Assembly: GCF_002915575.1 (NCBI RefSeq)
Contig: NZ_PQGD01000011.1
Coordinates: 62,001-126,000 of the forward strand
Length of the DNA stretch: 64,000 nt
Direction of reading: 5' to 3'
Source: Superficieibacter electus
GTDB lineage: Bacteria; Pseudomonadota; Gammaproteobacteria; Enterobacterales; Enterobacteriaceae
The translations under genes were made by a program, and so were the position numbers. Each line of letters begins with the position of its first letter. Within the stretch, counting starts at the first letter, position 1. Positions 30,276 to 40,578 of the stretch are shown here, piece by piece. A model generated the notes under the pieces. It saw only the letters and a program-made list of their open reading frames with translations. It did not search any database and had not been told where the DNA came from.

Positions 30276-31742
30276 ATGACTGAAATCACTGAACCTGCTG
30301 CCGTTACAACGTCAGGCAACGCTCCCGGCGGCGACATTAAATGGGTGCGGAACGCCTCTGATGTTACGCAACTGGTTAACGCCGGATCGCAGGGGCGCGC
30401 CAATGCGCGGATCGTCATCGGCATTGCGCTCGGCGGTATCTTCCTTGATGCTTACGATCTCGGCGCGCTGGCGTTTGGCATCAAAGATATTACCCGTGAA
30501 TTTAACCTGACGCCCGCCGGCACCGGGATGGTGGCCTCTGCTATCACCTTCGGCGCGATTGTTGGCGCGTTAATTGGTGGCTATCTCACCGACAAAATCG
30601 GGCGCTATCGGGTATTTATGGCCGACATGATTTTCTTCGTGGTAGCCGCCATCGCCTGCGCCTTTGCGCCGAATGAATACGTGCTCGCCGGGGCACGCTT
30701 TGTGATGGGGCTTGGCGTCGGCATCGATCTTCCCGTGGCGATGGCCTTTCTCAGCGAATTCGCCAGGCTAAAAGGCCCCGGTAACAAAGCCGCCAGCGTT
30801 GCCATGTGGTGCCCGACCTGGTATGCCGCGATCAGCATCTCTTATCTGCTGGTGCTGTTCTTTTATGCCATTTTGCCGGAAAGCCACAGCGACTGGCTGT
30901 GGCGCATCATCCTTGGTTTTGGGGCCATTCCCGCGCTGGTGATTATCGCCATTCGTAGCCGCTACATGAGTGAGTCCCCGGTCTGGGCGGCAAACCAGGG
31001 CAATCTGAAAGAGGCCGCATCGATACTGCGTAAGGCGTATAACATTAACGCGCATGTGCCGCAGGATGCGCTGGACAGGCCCGCGCCGGTGGTGAATAAA
31101 GCCAGATGGCAAAATTATCTCAATCTGTTTCGCGGCGTGTATTTACGCCGTACCACGCTGGCAACGCTGCTGTCGGTGGTGTCGTCATTTGCCTATAACG
31201 CCGTGGCGTTTGGCCTGCCGGTGATTATCTCCAGCTTCTTTGTGCAATCCATGCTGACCACCATTCTGATTTCGCTGGCGCTGAACCTGCTGTTTGCCTT
31301 TGTCGGTGGCCTGCTGGCCGTGCGGCTGGTGCCGCGTTTCGGCGCGTGGCGGATGTCACTTGGCGGCTATGCCTGTCAGTTGATTGCGCTACTGGTGCTG
31401 GCGCTGATCGGGCGACCGGACGGCGCGACGGAAGGCGTCATTTCCGTTGCCATGCTGGCGCTGTTCTTATTTGGCCAGGGCTTTGGCCCGGGGGCGCATA
31501 CCATGGCGTTTGCATCGCTCAGCTATCCGACCTCGCTGCGCGGCGTCGGCGTTGGCCTCAATCAGACGCTGATGCGTAGCAGCTCAACATTATCGCTATT
31601 TCTGTTCCCGCTGCTGGTAGCTTCGCTGGATACCGCCGTGTTCTGGGTTATCGCCCTCGCACCGCTGATCGGCCTGCTGTCGCTACTGGCGATCCACTGG
31701 GAGCCGTCAGGCTACGACATCGACGCGGAAGACTACCGCTAA
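30276..31742 (+). CDS. MFS metabolite:proton symporter
   Basis: 488 residues with 12 predicted membrane helices and a cytoplasmic N-terminal tail of about 45 residues. The MFS loop motif appears as GGYLTDKIGRYRVF after helix 2; LGVGIDLPVAMAFLSEF resembles the sugar-porter/YaaU-NiaP-type group of the family. The substrate cannot be told; an organic acid or sugar acid is likely from the relatives. It stands where E. coli has ttdRABT, next to urease, but a hairpin terminator separates it from ureD, and the CRP-like site suggests its own control. Whether it serves urea metabolism is not supported. Confidence 0.88.
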   Translation: MTEITEPAAVTTSGNAPGGDIKWVRNASDVTQLVNAGSQGRANARIVIGIALGGIFLDAYDLGALAFGIKDITREFNLTPAGTGMVASAITFGAIVGALIGGYLTDKIGRYRVFMADMIFFVVAAIACAFAPNEYVLAGARFVMGLGVGIDLPVAMAFLSEFARLKGPGNKAASVAMWCPTWYAAISISYLLVLFFYAILPESHSDWLWRIILGFGAIPALVIIAIRSRYMSESPVWAANQGNLKEAASILRKAYNINAHVPQDALDRPAPVVNKARWQNYLNLFRGVYLRRTTLATLLSVVSSFAYNAVAFGLPVIISSFFVQSMLTTILISLALNLLFAFVGGLLAVRLVPRFGAWRMSLGGYACQLIALLVLALIGRPDGATEGVISVAMLALFLFGQGFGPGAHTMAFASLSYPTSLRGVGVGLNQTLMRSSSTLSLFLFPLLVASLDTAVFWVIALAPLIGLLSLLAIHWEPSGYDIDAEDYR

Positions 31743-31750
31743 TCCCCCTG

Positions 31751-31772
31751 AACGGCGCAGCACTGCGCCGTT
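31751..31772 (+). terminator. Hairpin terminator after the MFS gene
   Basis: AACGGCGCA and TGCGCCGTT form a perfect nine-pair stem around GCAC, eight bases after the stop codon, followed by TGCCTTAT. It separates the transporter from the urease operon. Confidence 0.7.
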
Positions 31773-31786
31773 TGCCTTATCCATCC

Positions 31787-31801
31787 ATAAGCGTCTCATA
31801 T
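31787..31801 (+). promoter_or_regulatory. NAC-like operator upstream of ureD
   Basis: ATAAGCGTCTCATAT fits the NAC recognition pattern ATA-N9-TAT. NAC activates the Klebsiella aerogenes urease operon under nitrogen limitation, and this site lies 62 bases before the ureD start in the same setting. The pattern is short and can occur by chance, so the assignment leans on context. Confidence 0.55.
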
Positions 31802-31862
31802 GACAGAGTTGATTTCTGCCAGGGCATACTGAAGCAGGACATCAAGCGCGGACGGATGCAGT

Positions 31863-32690
31863 ATGGCAGTTGCCCAGGTTACTGATAAAACATACAAAGG
31901 CTGGCAGGCTTCGCTTGCGTTGCAGTTTTTTCATACCCCGGAAAAAACGCTGCTGCGCTCGGCCCGTCACTACGGCCCACTTACGGTACAGCGGCCTTTT
32001 TATCCTGAAGATGACACCTGTCATCTTTACCTGCTGCATCCGCCCGGCGGAATTGTGGGTGGCGATGAGCTGGATATTACCGTGACGCTGGACGCCAGAA
32101 GCCATGTACTGCTCACCATGCCCGGTGCCAGTAAATTTTATCGCAGCGCCGGGGCCACGGCCCGGCTGACGCAACACTTTTATCTGGCCGCAGACGCCGC
32201 GCTGGAGTGGCTGCCGCAGGATGCCATTTTCTTTCCCGGCGCGCAGGCCCGGGTGCAAACCGTTTTTCATCTTTGTACCGGCTCCCGCCTGCTGGCCTGG
32301 GATCTGCTGTGTCTCGGTCGCCCGGTTATCGGCGAAACCTTTGATCATGGCTGTCTGAATAACCGGCTGGAGGTCTGGAAGGACGACCAGCCGCTGCTGA
32401 TTGAACGCCTGCACCTGGCGGATGGCGATCTGTCGCCCGTCGCTGACCATCCGTGGGTCGGCACGCTGCTGTTTTACCCGGCCAATGAAACATTGCTGGA
32501 AAGCGTGCGTGAAAAACTTGATGTGCTGGGCGCGTTTGCTGGCGCGACGCTGACAGAAGGCCTCCTGACGGTGCGCTTTCTTGGCGACGATAATCTGATT
32601 TGCCTGCGGGCGATGCGCGACATCTGGTGTGCTATGCGCCCTCACCTGCTGCAAAAAGCGCCTGTCCTTCCCCGAATCTGGCAGACATAA
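31863..32690 (+). CDS. ureD: Urease accessory protein UreD
   Basis: Scaffold that binds the apo-urease (UreABC)3 and recruits UreF and UreG for nickel delivery. 275 residues; family blocks HPPGGIVGGDELDI, RPFYPEDDTCHLYLLHPPGG and LEWLPQDAIFFPGA. ATG at 31863 is chosen from the match of the following residues; the preceding ATG at 31857 is in another frame. First gene of ureDABCEFG, the Klebsiella-type order. A NAC-like site lies upstream; no ureR regulator is present. Confidence 0.95.
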   Translation: MAVAQVTDKTYKGWQASLALQFFHTPEKTLLRSARHYGPLTVQRPFYPEDDTCHLYLLHPPGGIVGGDELDITVTLDARSHVLLTMPGASKFYRSAGATARLTQHFYLAADAALEWLPQDAIFFPGAQARVQTVFHLCTGSRLLAWDLLCLGRPVIGETFDHGCLNNRLEVWKDDQPLLIERLHLADGDLSPVADHPWVGTLLFYPANETLLESVREKLDVLGAFAGATLTEGLLTVRFLGDDNLICLRAMRDIWCAMRPHLLQKAPVLPRIWQT

Positions 32691-32699
32691 GAGGTCCCT

Positions 32700-33002
32700 G
32701 TGGAACTGACGCCGAGAGAAAAAGATAAGCTGCTGCTCTTTACTGCGGCCCTGGTGGCGGAAAGACGCCTCGCCCGCGGTCTGAAACTTAACTATCCGGA
32801 AGCCGTGGCACTGATCAGCGCATTCATTATGGAAGGCGCGCGCGACGGCAAAAGCGTGGCGGCGCTGATGGAAGACGGACGCCACGTTTTAAGCCGCGAT
32901 CAGGTCATGGAGGGCATCCCGGAAATGATCCCCGATATTCAGGTCGAGGCCACGTTTCCGGACGGATCGAAGCTGGTCACCGTCCACCATCCGATTATCT
33001 GA
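32700..33002 (+). CDS. ureA: Urease gamma subunit UreA
   Basis: Smallest structural subunit of the (UreABC)3 enzyme, 100 residues, nearly identical to K. aerogenes UreA ([21 protein letters not shown] at the start; [17 protein letters not shown] near the end). Starts at GTG with GAGG seven bases upstream. Nine bases separate it from both neighbours, which are cotranscribed. Confidence 0.97.
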   Translation: MELTPREKDKLLLFTAALVAERRLARGLKLNYPEAVALISAFIMEGARDGKSVAALMEDGRHVLSRDQVMEGIPEMIPDIQVEATFPDGSKLVTVHHPII

Positions 33003-33011
33003 GGAGGAAGC

Positions 33012-33332
33012 ATGATCCCAGGCGAATACAAGATCCAGCATGGCGACGTTGAGATCAACACCGGACGTCCAACCCTGACGGTGATTGTCGAAAACCACGG
33101 CGATCGGCCGATTCAGGTCGGATCGCACTATCACTTTTACGAGGTGAATCCGGCGCTGAAGTTCGATCGTGAACGGTGCAAAGGGTATCGGTTAAACATC
33201 GCTTCCGGTACGGCGGTACGTTTTGAACCCGGACAGAAGCGCGAGGTGATACTGGTGGCGGTCGCTGGCGCACGGCGGATCTTCGGTTTTCGCGGTGATG
33301 TGATGGGTAGTCTGGAGGCAGATCATGACTAA
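33012..33332 (+). CDS. ureB: Urease beta subunit UreB
   Basis: 106 residues; structural subunit that packs against UreC. Recognised by [32 protein letters not shown] and the C-terminal [25 protein letters not shown] precedes the ATG, a strong ribosome site. Its last bases overlap the start of ureC by eight. Confidence 0.97.
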   Translation: MIPGEYKIQHGDVEINTGRPTLTVIVENHGDRPIQVGSHYHFYEVNPALKFDRERCKGYRLNIASGTAVRFEPGQKREVILVAVAGARRIFGFRGDVMGSLEADHD

Positions 33333-35028
33333 AATTTCCCGCCGGGCGTGGGCGGATATGTTCGGTCCCACCACCGGTGACAAAGTGCGACTGGCGGATA
33401 CTGAGCTGTGGATCGAGGTGGAAAAAGACTTCACCACGCCCGGCGAAGAGGTGAAATTCGGCGGCGGCAAGGTGATCCGTGATGGCATGGGCCAGGGGCA
33501 AATGCCCGCCAGCGAGTGCGTGGATTTGGTGCTGACCAACGCGCTGATTGTCGATCACTGGGGGATCGTTAAAGCCGATATCGGCGTAAAAGACGGGCGG
33601 ATTTTTGCGATCGGTAAAGCCGGTAATCCGGATATTCAGCCCGATGTGACGATCCCGATTGGTGTGGCAACGGAGGTCATCGCCGCCGAAGGTAAAATCG
33701 TGACGGCGGGCGGCGTGGATACGCATATTCACTGGATCTGTCCGCAGCAGGCGGAAGAGGCGCTGATTTCCGGCGTTACCACCATGATCGGCGGCGGCAC
33801 CGGTCCGGCAGCCGGCACCAACGCAACGACGTGTACTCCCGGCCCGTGGTACATCGCCCGTATGCTTCAGGCGGCGGACACGCTGCCGGTGAACATCGGC
33901 CTGCTCGGCAAAGGCAACGGGTCGAACCCGGCGACGCTGCGTGAACAAGTCGCCGCGGGCGCAATCGGCCTGAAAATTCATGAGGACTGGGGCGCAACAC
34001 CCGCTGCTATTGATTGTGCGCTGACGGTAGCGGATGAGCTGGATATTCAGGTGGCACTGCACAGCGACACCCTGAACGAGTCCGGTTTCGTTGAGGATAC
34101 GCTGGCGGCAATCGGCGATCGTACAATTCATACCTTTCATACTGAAGGCGCAGGCGGCGGGCACGCGCCGGATATTATCACTGCCTGTGCGCACCCCAAT
34201 ATTTTGCCCTCTTCGACTAACCCGACGTTGCCCTATACCGTTAACACCATTGACGAGCATCTCGACATGCTGATGGTCTGTCATCATCTTGACCCGGATA
34301 TTGCCGAAGACGTGGCGTTTGCCGAATCACGCATCCGTCGGGAGACCATTGCCGCTGAAGATGTGCTGCATGACATTGGCGCGTTTTCCCTGACCTCTTC
34401 GGATTCGCAGGCGATGGGGCGCGTCGGCGAGGTGATCCTGCGTACCTGGCAGGTGGCGCACCGGATGAAGGTCCAGCGCGGCGCACTGCCCGAAGAAACG
34501 GGCGATAACGATAATGCTCGCGTTAAGCGCTATATCGCCAAATACACCATCAACCCGGCGCTGACGCATGGGATCGCCCATGAAGTCGGCTCAGTTGAAG
34601 CGGGCAAACTGGCGGATTTAGTGGTCTGGTCGCCCGCCTTTTTTGGCGTCAAACCGGCGACCATCGTCAAAGGCGGGATGATCGCCGCCGCGCCGATGGG
34701 CGATATCAACGCCTCCATTCCCACCCCGCAGCCGGTGCACTACCGTCCGATGTTCGGCGCGCTGGGCGCGGCTCGCCATGCCTGCCGGATGACGTTTATT
34801 TCGCAGGCGGCACAGGCAGATAACGTGGCGCAACGGCTAAATTTACAAAGCGTTATCGGCGTAGTGAAAGGCTGTCGAACGGTGAAAAAGCGCGACATGA
34901 TCCATAACGCGCTGCAACCTAACATTACTGTTGATGCTCAGACCTATGAGGTGCGGATAGACGGGGAACTGATTACCAGCGAACCAGCAGACGTGCTGCC
35001 TATGGCTCAACGCTATTTTTTGTTTTAA
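33325..35028 (+). CDS. ureC: Urease alpha (catalytic) subunit UreC
   Basis: Hydrolyses urea to ammonia and carbamate. All active-site residues of the K. aerogenes enzyme fall at the same numbers: His134 and His136 (DTHIH), carbamylated Lys217 and His219 (GLKIHED), the [15 protein letters not shown] loop, the flap Cys-His pair (MVCHHLDP) and Asp360 (SSDSQAMGR). 567 residues, identical in length. Overlap with ureB suggests coupled translation to keep subunit balance. No sign of decay. Confidence 0.98.
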   Translation: MTKISRRAWADMFGPTTGDKVRLADTELWIEVEKDFTTPGEEVKFGGGKVIRDGMGQGQMPASECVDLVLTNALIVDHWGIVKADIGVKDGRIFAIGKAGNPDIQPDVTIPIGVATEVIAAEGKIVTAGGVDTHIHWICPQQAEEALISGVTTMIGGGTGPAAGTNATTCTPGPWYIARMLQAADTLPVNIGLLGKGNGSNPATLREQVAAGAIGLKIHEDWGATPAAIDCALTVADELDIQVALHSDTLNESGFVEDTLAAIGDRTIHTFHTEGAGGGHAPDIITACAHPNILPSSTNPTLPYTVNTIDEHLDMLMVCHHLDPDIAEDVAFAESRIRRETIAAEDVLHDIGAFSLTSSDSQAMGRVGEVILRTWQVAHRMKVQRGALPEETGDNDNARVKRYIAKYTINPALTHGIAHEVGSVEAGKLADLVVWSPAFFGVKPATIVKGGMIAAAPMGDINASIPTPQPVHYRPMFGALGAARHACRMTFISQAAQADNVAQRLNLQSVIGVVKGCRTVKKRDMIHNALQPNITVDAQTYEVRIDGELITSEPADVLPMAQRYFLF

Positions 35029-35037
35029 GGAGTCGCA

Positions 35038-35496
35038 ATGCTCTATCTCACCACCCGAATTACCGCCCCTTCCCGCGTGACGGCGACGGTAACGCTGCCC
35101 ATTGATGTACGTGTCAAAAGCCGGGCCAGAGTCACCCTCAGCGACGGCCGCGACGCCGGATTAATGCTACCGCGCGGCCTGCTGCTGCGCGGGGGCGATG
35201 TATTAAGCAGCGATGATGGACGAGAGATTGTTGAGATTATTGCTGCTGACGAACCGCTCTCGGTGGTGCGCTGTGCCGATCCTTTTCTGCTCGCCAAAGC
35301 CTGCTATCACCTTGGCAACCGCCACGTGCCGTTGCAGATCCTGCCGGGTGAGCTGCGTTATCACCACGATCATGTGCTGGACGATATGCTGCGCCAGTTG
35401 GCGCTCGAGGTGACGTTTGCTCAACTGCCGTTTGAGCCAGAAGCCGGAGTCTATTCCGCCGGGGCCCATTCACACTCACATTCGCACGCGCATTAA
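35038..35496 (+). CDS. ureE: Urease nickel metallochaperone UreE
   Basis: Delivers nickel to the UreDFG-apourease complex. N-terminal peptide-binding and C-terminal metal-binding domains are present in 152 residues. The C-terminal His tail is short ([10 protein letters not shown]) compared with the K. aerogenes protein, so nickel storage capacity may be lower; the conserved central histidine ([11 protein letters not shown] region) is kept. GGAG precedes the ATG. The stop abuts the ureF start without a gap. Confidence 0.95.
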   Translation: MLYLTTRITAPSRVTATVTLPIDVRVKSRARVTLSDGRDAGLMLPRGLLLRGGDVLSSDDGREIVEIIAADEPLSVVRCADPFLLAKACYHLGNRHVPLQILPGELRYHHDHVLDDMLRQLALEVTFAQLPFEPEAGVYSAGAHSHSHSHAH

Positions 35497-36171
35497 ATGA
35501 CGGACCCGGTTCAATTACTGCGCCTGATGCAGCTTACCAGCAGCAGCCTGCCGGTCGGCTCGTTTACCTGGTCGCAGGGTCTGGAATGGGCGACAGAAGC
35601 CGGCTGGATTACAGATAGCGCCACCTTTCATCGCTGGCAACGACAGCAGATGGAGCACAGTTTTTTTCGCGTTGATCTGCCGATTTTTGCCCGCCTGTAC
35701 CGGGCCTGTGCGGAAAACAATATCGACGAGGCCCGACGCTGTACGGCGTACCTGCTGGCCTGCCGCGAGACCCGGGAACTGCGGGAAGAAGAACGTAATC
35801 GCGGTGCGGCGTTCACCCGCCTGATAACCGACTGGGAGCCGGACTGCTCCCCGGCATGGCGCGCCCTGTTTGCCCAAAGCCAGCTCTGTGGTATGGCCTG
35901 GCTCGGCGTGCGCTGGCATCTCGACCTGCGTGCGCTGGCGCTCAGCCTCGGCTATAGCTGGATCGAAAGTGCAGTGATGGCAGGCGTTAAGCTGGTGCCG
36001 TTCGGCCAGCAGGCGGCACAGCAGTTGATCCTTTCCCTGTCTGAGCGCTATGCGGCAGGCATGGAACGGGCGCTCGCGTGTGAAGCGTGCGATATCGGGT
36101 CAGCCACCCCGCTCAGCGCTATCGCCTCTGCACGTCATGAAACCCAATATTCGCGTTTATTCCGTTCCTGA
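35497..36171 (+). CDS. ureF: Urease accessory protein UreF
   Basis: Mostly helical protein that bridges UreD and UreG and gates GTP use in metallocentre assembly. 224 residues; [21 protein letters not shown] at the start and the C-terminal [21 protein letters not shown], the latter needed for UreG binding in the family. Its ATG follows directly on the ureE stop, so translation is coupled. Nine bases before ureG. Confidence 0.95.
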   Translation: MTDPVQLLRLMQLTSSSLPVGSFTWSQGLEWATEAGWITDSATFHRWQRQQMEHSFFRVDLPIFARLYRACAENNIDEARRCTAYLLACRETRELREEERNRGAAFTRLITDWEPDCSPAWRALFAQSQLCGMAWLGVRWHLDLRALALSLGYSWIESAVMAGVKLVPFGQQAAQQLILSLSERYAAGMERALACEACDIGSATPLSAIASARHETQYSRLFRS

Positions 36172-36180
36172 GGAGGGAGC

Positions 36181-36798
36181 ATGTCACAGATTACTCATCC
36201 GCTGCGCGTCGGCGTCGGCGGCCCGGTCGGGTCCGGTAAAACGGCGCTGCTGGAAGCCTTATGCAAGGCCATGCGTAACACTTATCAACTGGCCGTCGTG
36301 ACTAACGACATCTACACCAAAGAGGATCAGCGCATCCTGACCGAAGCGGGCGCGCTGGAGCCGGAGCGGATTGTCGGCGTCGAAACCGGCGGTTGCCCGC
36401 ATACGGCTATCCGTGAAGATGCTTCGATGAACCTGGCGGCAGTCGAAGCGCTGAGCGAAAAGTTTGGTAATTTGGATCTGATTTTTGTCGAGAGTGGCGG
36501 CGATAACCTGAGCGCGACGTTCAGCCCGGAGCTGGCGGATTTAACGATTTATGTCATCGACGTGGCGGAAGGGGAAAAGATCCCGCGTAAAGGCGGCCCG
36601 GGGATCACGAAATCCGATTTTCTGGTCATCAATAAAACCGATCTTGCCCCGTATGTCGGCGCATCGCTGGAGGTAATGGAGCGCGATACCCTGCGCATGC
36701 GCGGCGATCGGCCATGGACGTTCACCAACCTGAAAAGCGGCGACGGGCTGGGGAAAATTATTGCGTTCCTGGAAGATAAAGGGATGTTGAAGCGGTAA
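36181..36798 (+). CDS. ureG: Urease accessory GTPase UreG
   Basis: SIMIBI-class GTPase that carries nickel and powers activation of urease. P-loop [16 protein letters not shown], the nickel-binding CPH motif ([11 protein letters not shown]) and [15 protein letters not shown] are intact; [11 protein letters not shown] is the guanine-specificity motif. 205 residues, as in K. aerogenes. Last gene of the operon; AGGAGGGAGC precedes the start. Confidence 0.97.
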   Translation: MSQITHPLRVGVGGPVGSGKTALLEALCKAMRNTYQLAVVTNDIYTKEDQRILTEAGALEPERIVGVETGGCPHTAIREDASMNLAAVEALSEKFGNLDLIFVESGGDNLSATFSPELADLTIYVIDVAEGEKIPRKGGPGITKSDFLVINKTDLAPYVGASLEVMERDTLRMRGDRPWTFTNLKSGDGLGKIIAFLEDKGMLKR

Positions 36799-36892
36799 AT
36801 GGCCTGGTACTGTAGAGCGATTTTCCTGGTGGCGCTGCCGGGCTGGTCGGGCCTGTAGCGGCTTTTTTATGCGTCGCTCCCCCTCACCCTAA

Positions 36893-37127
36893 CCCTCTCC
36901 CTGAGGGAGAGGGAACCGTACGGAGATAATACCGACCCCGGAGCCTCTTACTCCCTCAGGGAGAGGGAGCCGCACGGAGAGAATACCGACCCCGGGGCCT
37001 CTTACCCCCTCTCCCTCAGGGAGAGGGCCGGGGGGAGGGTGGCTTACGCCGCAGGCAACTCCGCCAGCGGCCAGCGCAAGCAATACCGACCCCGGAGCCT
37101 CTTACCCCCTCTCCCTCAGGGAGAGGG
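36893..37127. repeat. Four CCCTCTCCC/GGGAGAGGG hairpins
   Basis: Perfect nine-base-pair palindromes with loops TGA or TCA at 36893-36913, 37007-37027 and 37107-37127, plus a shortened copy near 36951-36963, are spread between ureG and tsaD. They are linked by AATACCGACCCCGGRGCC. This is an intergenic hairpin repeat distinct from REP; here it serves as the 3' flank of both convergent transcription units. The gap 36799-37143 holds no gene. Confidence 0.85.
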
Positions 37128-37177
37128 CTGGGGTGAGGGTGGTTTACGCCGCAGGCAACTCCGCCAGCGGCCAGCGC
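36982..37177. repeat. 100-bp tandem duplication including the last 34 bases of tsaD
   Basis: The block 36982-37077 is repeated at 37082-37177, an offset of exactly 100 bases. The second copy contains the real tsaD stop and last eleven codons (37144-37177); the first copy contains the same 34 bases (37044-37077) detached from the gene. Only a handful of substitutions distinguish the copies, so the event looks recent. The breakpoints lie in the CCCTCTCCC hairpin repeats. Confidence 0.93.
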
Positions 37178-38157
37178 GGGCGTACGGTCACACCGAGATC
37201 CGCCGTGGCCCCGGCTTTAAACCGTACCATTCCGGCATAGGCGATCATCGCGCCGTTATCGGTGCAGAACTCTGGTCGGGCATAAAACACCTCGCCCCGG
37301 CGTTTTTGCATCATCTCTGCCAGCTTCGCGCGCAGGGTACGGTTAGCACTGACGCCCCCCGCCATCACCAGACGCTTAAACCCGGTCTGATCCAGCGCAC
37401 GCTTGCACTTAATCATTAAGGTATCCACCACCGCATCTTCAAATGCGCGGGCGATATCGGCACGGGTCTGCTCGTCCGCCTCATTATTACGGATCGTATT
37501 CGCGGCGAAGGTTTTCAGCCCGGAGAAGCTGAAATCCAGCCCCGGACGGTCAGTCATCGGGCGTGGAAACACAAAACGTCCTTCCGTTCCCTGGGCGGCC
37601 ATTTTCGATAGCATCGGGCCGCCGGGGTAATCCAGTCCCAGCAGTTTGGCGGTTTTATCAAATGCTTCGCCCGCCGCATCGTCAATCGACTCACCCAGCA
37701 GCTCGTACTGGCCAATACCGGTGACGCTGATAAGCTGGGTATGTCCGCCGGAAACCAGCAGTGCGACGAACGGGAACTCAGGCGGATTTTCTTCCAGCAT
37801 CGGGGCCAGCAGGTGCCCTTCCATATGATGCACCGCAATCGCCGGAACGCCCCAGGCAAATGCCAGCGAACGTCCGACCGTGGCACCGACCAGCAGCGCG
37901 CCGACCAGCCCAGGCCCTGCGGTGTAGGCCACCGCGTCAATCTCTTTTGCCGCAAGCCCGGCTTCTTTCAGCGCCGCCTGAATCAGCGGCACGGTTTTGC
38001 GCACGTGATCGCGGGAGGCCAGCTCCGGCACCACGCCGCCGTAGTCAGCGTGCAATTTCACCTGACTATACAGTTGATTGGCTAACAGACCGTTTTCGTC
38101 GTCGTAAATGGCGATGCCGGTCTCATCGCAGGATGTTTCAATACCCAGTACACGCAT
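37144..38157 (-). CDS. tsaD: tRNA N6-threonylcarbamoyladenosine transferase TsaD
   Basis: Catalytic subunit of the complex (with TsaB, TsaE) that places threonylcarbamoyl on A37 of ANN-reading tRNAs, including the tRNA-Ile in this window. 337 residues; the iron-binding His111 and His115 (HHMEGHL) and the ASKHA nucleotide motifs ([31 protein letters not shown]) are conserved. It is divergent from rpsU as in E. coli. Its 3' end has been copied 100 bases downstream. Confidence 0.97.
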   Translation of the reverse strand: MRVLGIETSCDETGIAIYDDENGLLANQLYSQVKLHADYGGVVPELASRDHVRKTVPLIQAALKEAGLAAKEIDAVAYTAGPGLVGALLVGATVGRSLAFAWGVPAIAVHHMEGHLLAPMLEENPPEFPFVALLVSGGHTQLISVTGIGQYELLGESIDDAAGEAFDKTAKLLGLDYPGGPMLSKMAAQGTEGRFVFPRPMTDRPGLDFSFSGLKTFAANTIRNNEADEQTRADIARAFEDAVVDTLMIKCKRALDQTGFKRLVMAGGVSANRTLRAKLAEMMQKRRGEVFYARPEFCTDNGAMIAYAGMVRFKAGATADLGVTVRPRWPLAELPAA

Positions 38158-38293
38158 GGCTTGTTTTACCTCATTTCAGTACCGCGCAGTGTAGGACCAA
38201 TGCGGGTTGAAGTAAAACTTTGTTCGCCCAGGCCACAAGGCTCGTGTATACTCCCCACCCTTATTAAAGTCCCTTTCAAAATCGCATCGGTGC

Positions 38294-38323
38294 TTTACAA
38301 AGCAGCAGCATTTGCAGTAAAAT
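38294..38323 (+). promoter_or_regulatory. Candidate sigma-70 promoter of the rpsU-dnaG-rpoD operon
   Basis: TTTACA, an 18-base spacer and TAAAAT lie 70 bases before the rpsU start. A second possible -10 (TATACT at 38247-38252) upstream lacks a good -35. E. coli has more than one promoter here; only this one is well formed by eye. Confidence 0.55.
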
Positions 38324-38390
38324 TCCGCACCATTTTGAAATAAGCTGGCGTTGATGCCAGCGGCAAACCGAATTTATTAAAGGTGAGAGT

Positions 38391-38609
<219 letters not shown>

Positions 38610-38614
38610 TGTTT

Positions 38615-38635
38615 TGAGAGCACAGGCTCTCATTT
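38615..38635 (+). terminator. Internal partial terminator between rpsU and dnaG
   Basis: TGAGAGC pairs with GCTCTCA around ACAG and is followed by TTT. It sits five bases after rpsU, at the place of the E. coli T1 site that lowers dnaG expression relative to rpsU. Confidence 0.75.
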
Positions 38636-38725
38636 AACAGACTGAGTTGTAGTGGTAAGGCCGTGCTTCCGGAAGGAATGCGCGGCTTATTTTCGTTTAC
38701 GAGTTGGTAAAATTGTACGGGGCTT

Positions 38726-40471
38726 ATGGCTGGACGAATCCCACGCGTATTTATCAATGACCTGCTGGCGCGCACCGACATCGTCGATCTTATCGACGCG
38801 CGGGTGAAGCTTAAAAAGCAGGGCAAGAATTTCCATGCGTGCTGTCCGTTCCATAACGAAAAAACCCCCTCTTTCACCGTTAACGGTGATAAGCAGTTTT
38901 ATCACTGCTTCGGCTGTGGTGCGCACGGCAACGCCATCGACTTTTTGATGAACTACGACAAGCTCGAGTTCGTCGAAACCGTTGAAGAACTGGCCGCCAT
39001 GCATAACCTGGAGATTCCTTACGAAGCAGGCAGCGGGCCAACGCAGATTGAGCGTCATCAACGGCAGACCCTTTATCAGTTGATGGATGGCCTGAATACG
39101 TTTTATCAGCAATCCCTTACGCATCCCGCCGCAGAACCCGCGCGCCAGTATCTGGAAAAACGGGGGCTTAGCAGCGACATCATTGCGCGGTTTGCCGTAG
39201 GCTTTGCGCCACCGGGCTGGGATAACGCATTAAAACGTTTTGGTGGTAACAGTGAAAACCGTCAGTCGTTAACCGACGCGGGCATGCTGGTCACCAACGA
39301 TCAGGGACGCAGCTACGACCGCTTCCGCGACCGGGTAATGTTCCCGATTCGCGACAAGCGTGGCCGGGTTATCGGTTTTGGTGGACGCGTACTGGGTAAC
39401 GATACGCCGAAATACCTGAACTCCCCGGAGACCGATATTTTCCATAAGGGCCGTCAGTTGTACGGGCTTTATGAAGCGTTACAGAACGCGGCGGAACCGC
39501 CGCGTTTGCTGGTGGTCGAAGGCTATATGGACGTGGTGGCGCTGGCGCAGTTTGGCATCAATTATGCCGTCGCGTCGCTGGGGACCTCTACGACTGCCGA
39601 TCATATTCAGTTGCTGTTCCGCGCCACGCAGAATGTGATTTGCTGTTATGACGGCGACCGCGCCGGACGTGATGCCGCATGGCGCGCGCTGGAAACCGCG
39701 ATGCCGTATATGACCGACGGTCGGCAACTGCGCTTTATGTTCCTGCCCGACGGCGAAGACCCGGATACGCTGGTACGTAAAGAGGGTAAAGAGGCGTTTG
39801 AAGCGCGAATGGAACATGCTCAGCCGCTGTCAGCGTTTTTGTTTAATAACCTGTTGCCACAGGTCGATTTAAGTACCCCGGATGGCAGCACGCAGTTGGC
39901 AGCCCTCGCGCTACCACTGATTAACCAGGTACCAGGCGACGCGCATCGCATTCAGTTACGCCAGACGCTGGGGCTGAAATTAGGCATTTTCGACGACAGT
40001 CAGCTTGATCGTTTAATGCCAAAACAAGCAGAAAGTGGCACGCCACGCCCGGCTCCTCAGCTAAAACGCACGACCATGCGTATACTGATAGGACTGCTGT
40101 TACAGAACCCGGATTTAGCACCGCTGGTGCCGCCACTGGCCGGTCTGGATCAAAGTAAGCTGCCCGGGCTTGGCTTATTTGCAGAATTGGTCAACACTTG
40201 TTTGTCACAGCCTGGCCTGACCACTGGGCAACTTTTAGAACAGTATCGTGGCACAAATGAAGCCGCCACCCTTGAAAAACTGTCGGTATGGGACGATATA
40301 GCAGATAAAGCGATTGCAGAAAAAACGTTCACCGACTCGCTTAACCATATGTTTGATTCGTTGCTCAAGCTGCGCCAGGAAGAGTTAATCGCTCGCGATC
40401 GCACGCATGGCCTGAACAGCGAAGAACGCCGGGAACTCTGGACATTAAACCAGGAACTGGCAAAAAAATGA
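38726..40471 (+). CDS. dnaG: DNA primase DnaG
   Basis: Makes RNA primers at the replication fork. Zinc-binding domain with Cys40, His43, Cys61, Cys64 (ACCPFHNEKTPSF, HCFGCGAHGN); catalytic core with the TOPRIM motifs VVEGYMDVVAL and CYDGDRAGRDAA; C-terminal DnaB-interacting domain from about residue 433. 581 residues as in E. coli. No good ribosome site is visible before the ATG, in keeping with the low yield of primase from this operon. Confidence 0.98.
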   Translation: MAGRIPRVFINDLLARTDIVDLIDARVKLKKQGKNFHACCPFHNEKTPSFTVNGDKQFYHCFGCGAHGNAIDFLMNYDKLEFVETVEELAAMHNLEIPYEAGSGPTQIERHQRQTLYQLMDGLNTFYQQSLTHPAAEPARQYLEKRGLSSDIIARFAVGFAPPGWDNALKRFGGNSENRQSLTDAGMLVTNDQGRSYDRFRDRVMFPIRDKRGRVIGFGGRVLGNDTPKYLNSPETDIFHKGRQLYGLYEALQNAAEPPRLLVVEGYMDVVALAQFGINYAVASLGTSTTADHIQLLFRATQNVICCYDGDRAGRDAAWRALETAMPYMTDGRQLRFMFLPDGEDPDTLVRKEGKEAFEARMEHAQPLSAFLFNNLLPQVDLSTPDGSTQLAALALPLINQVPGDAHRIQLRQTLGLKLGIFDDSQLDRLMPKQAESGTPRPAPQLKRTTMRILIGLLLQNPDLAPLVPPLAGLDQSKLPGLGLFAELVNTCLSQPGLTTGQLLEQYRGTNEAATLEKLSVWDDIADKAIAEKTFTDSLNHMFDSLLKLRQEELIARDRTHGLNSEERRELWTLNQELAKK

Positions 40472-40578
40472 ATTTAACGGCTTAAGTGCCGAATATCGTT
40501 CGGGTAAATCCCGACAGCCGCACTGAAGGGCAGCGGCAAAAATATAAGCAAGCCCTCATTAAGTCATACAGGCCGTCG

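Noticed and set aside
31842-32885. 347-codon frame antisense to ureD/ureA
   Set aside because: Spans two urease genes on the other strand with Gln/Arg-rich reverse translation; no support.
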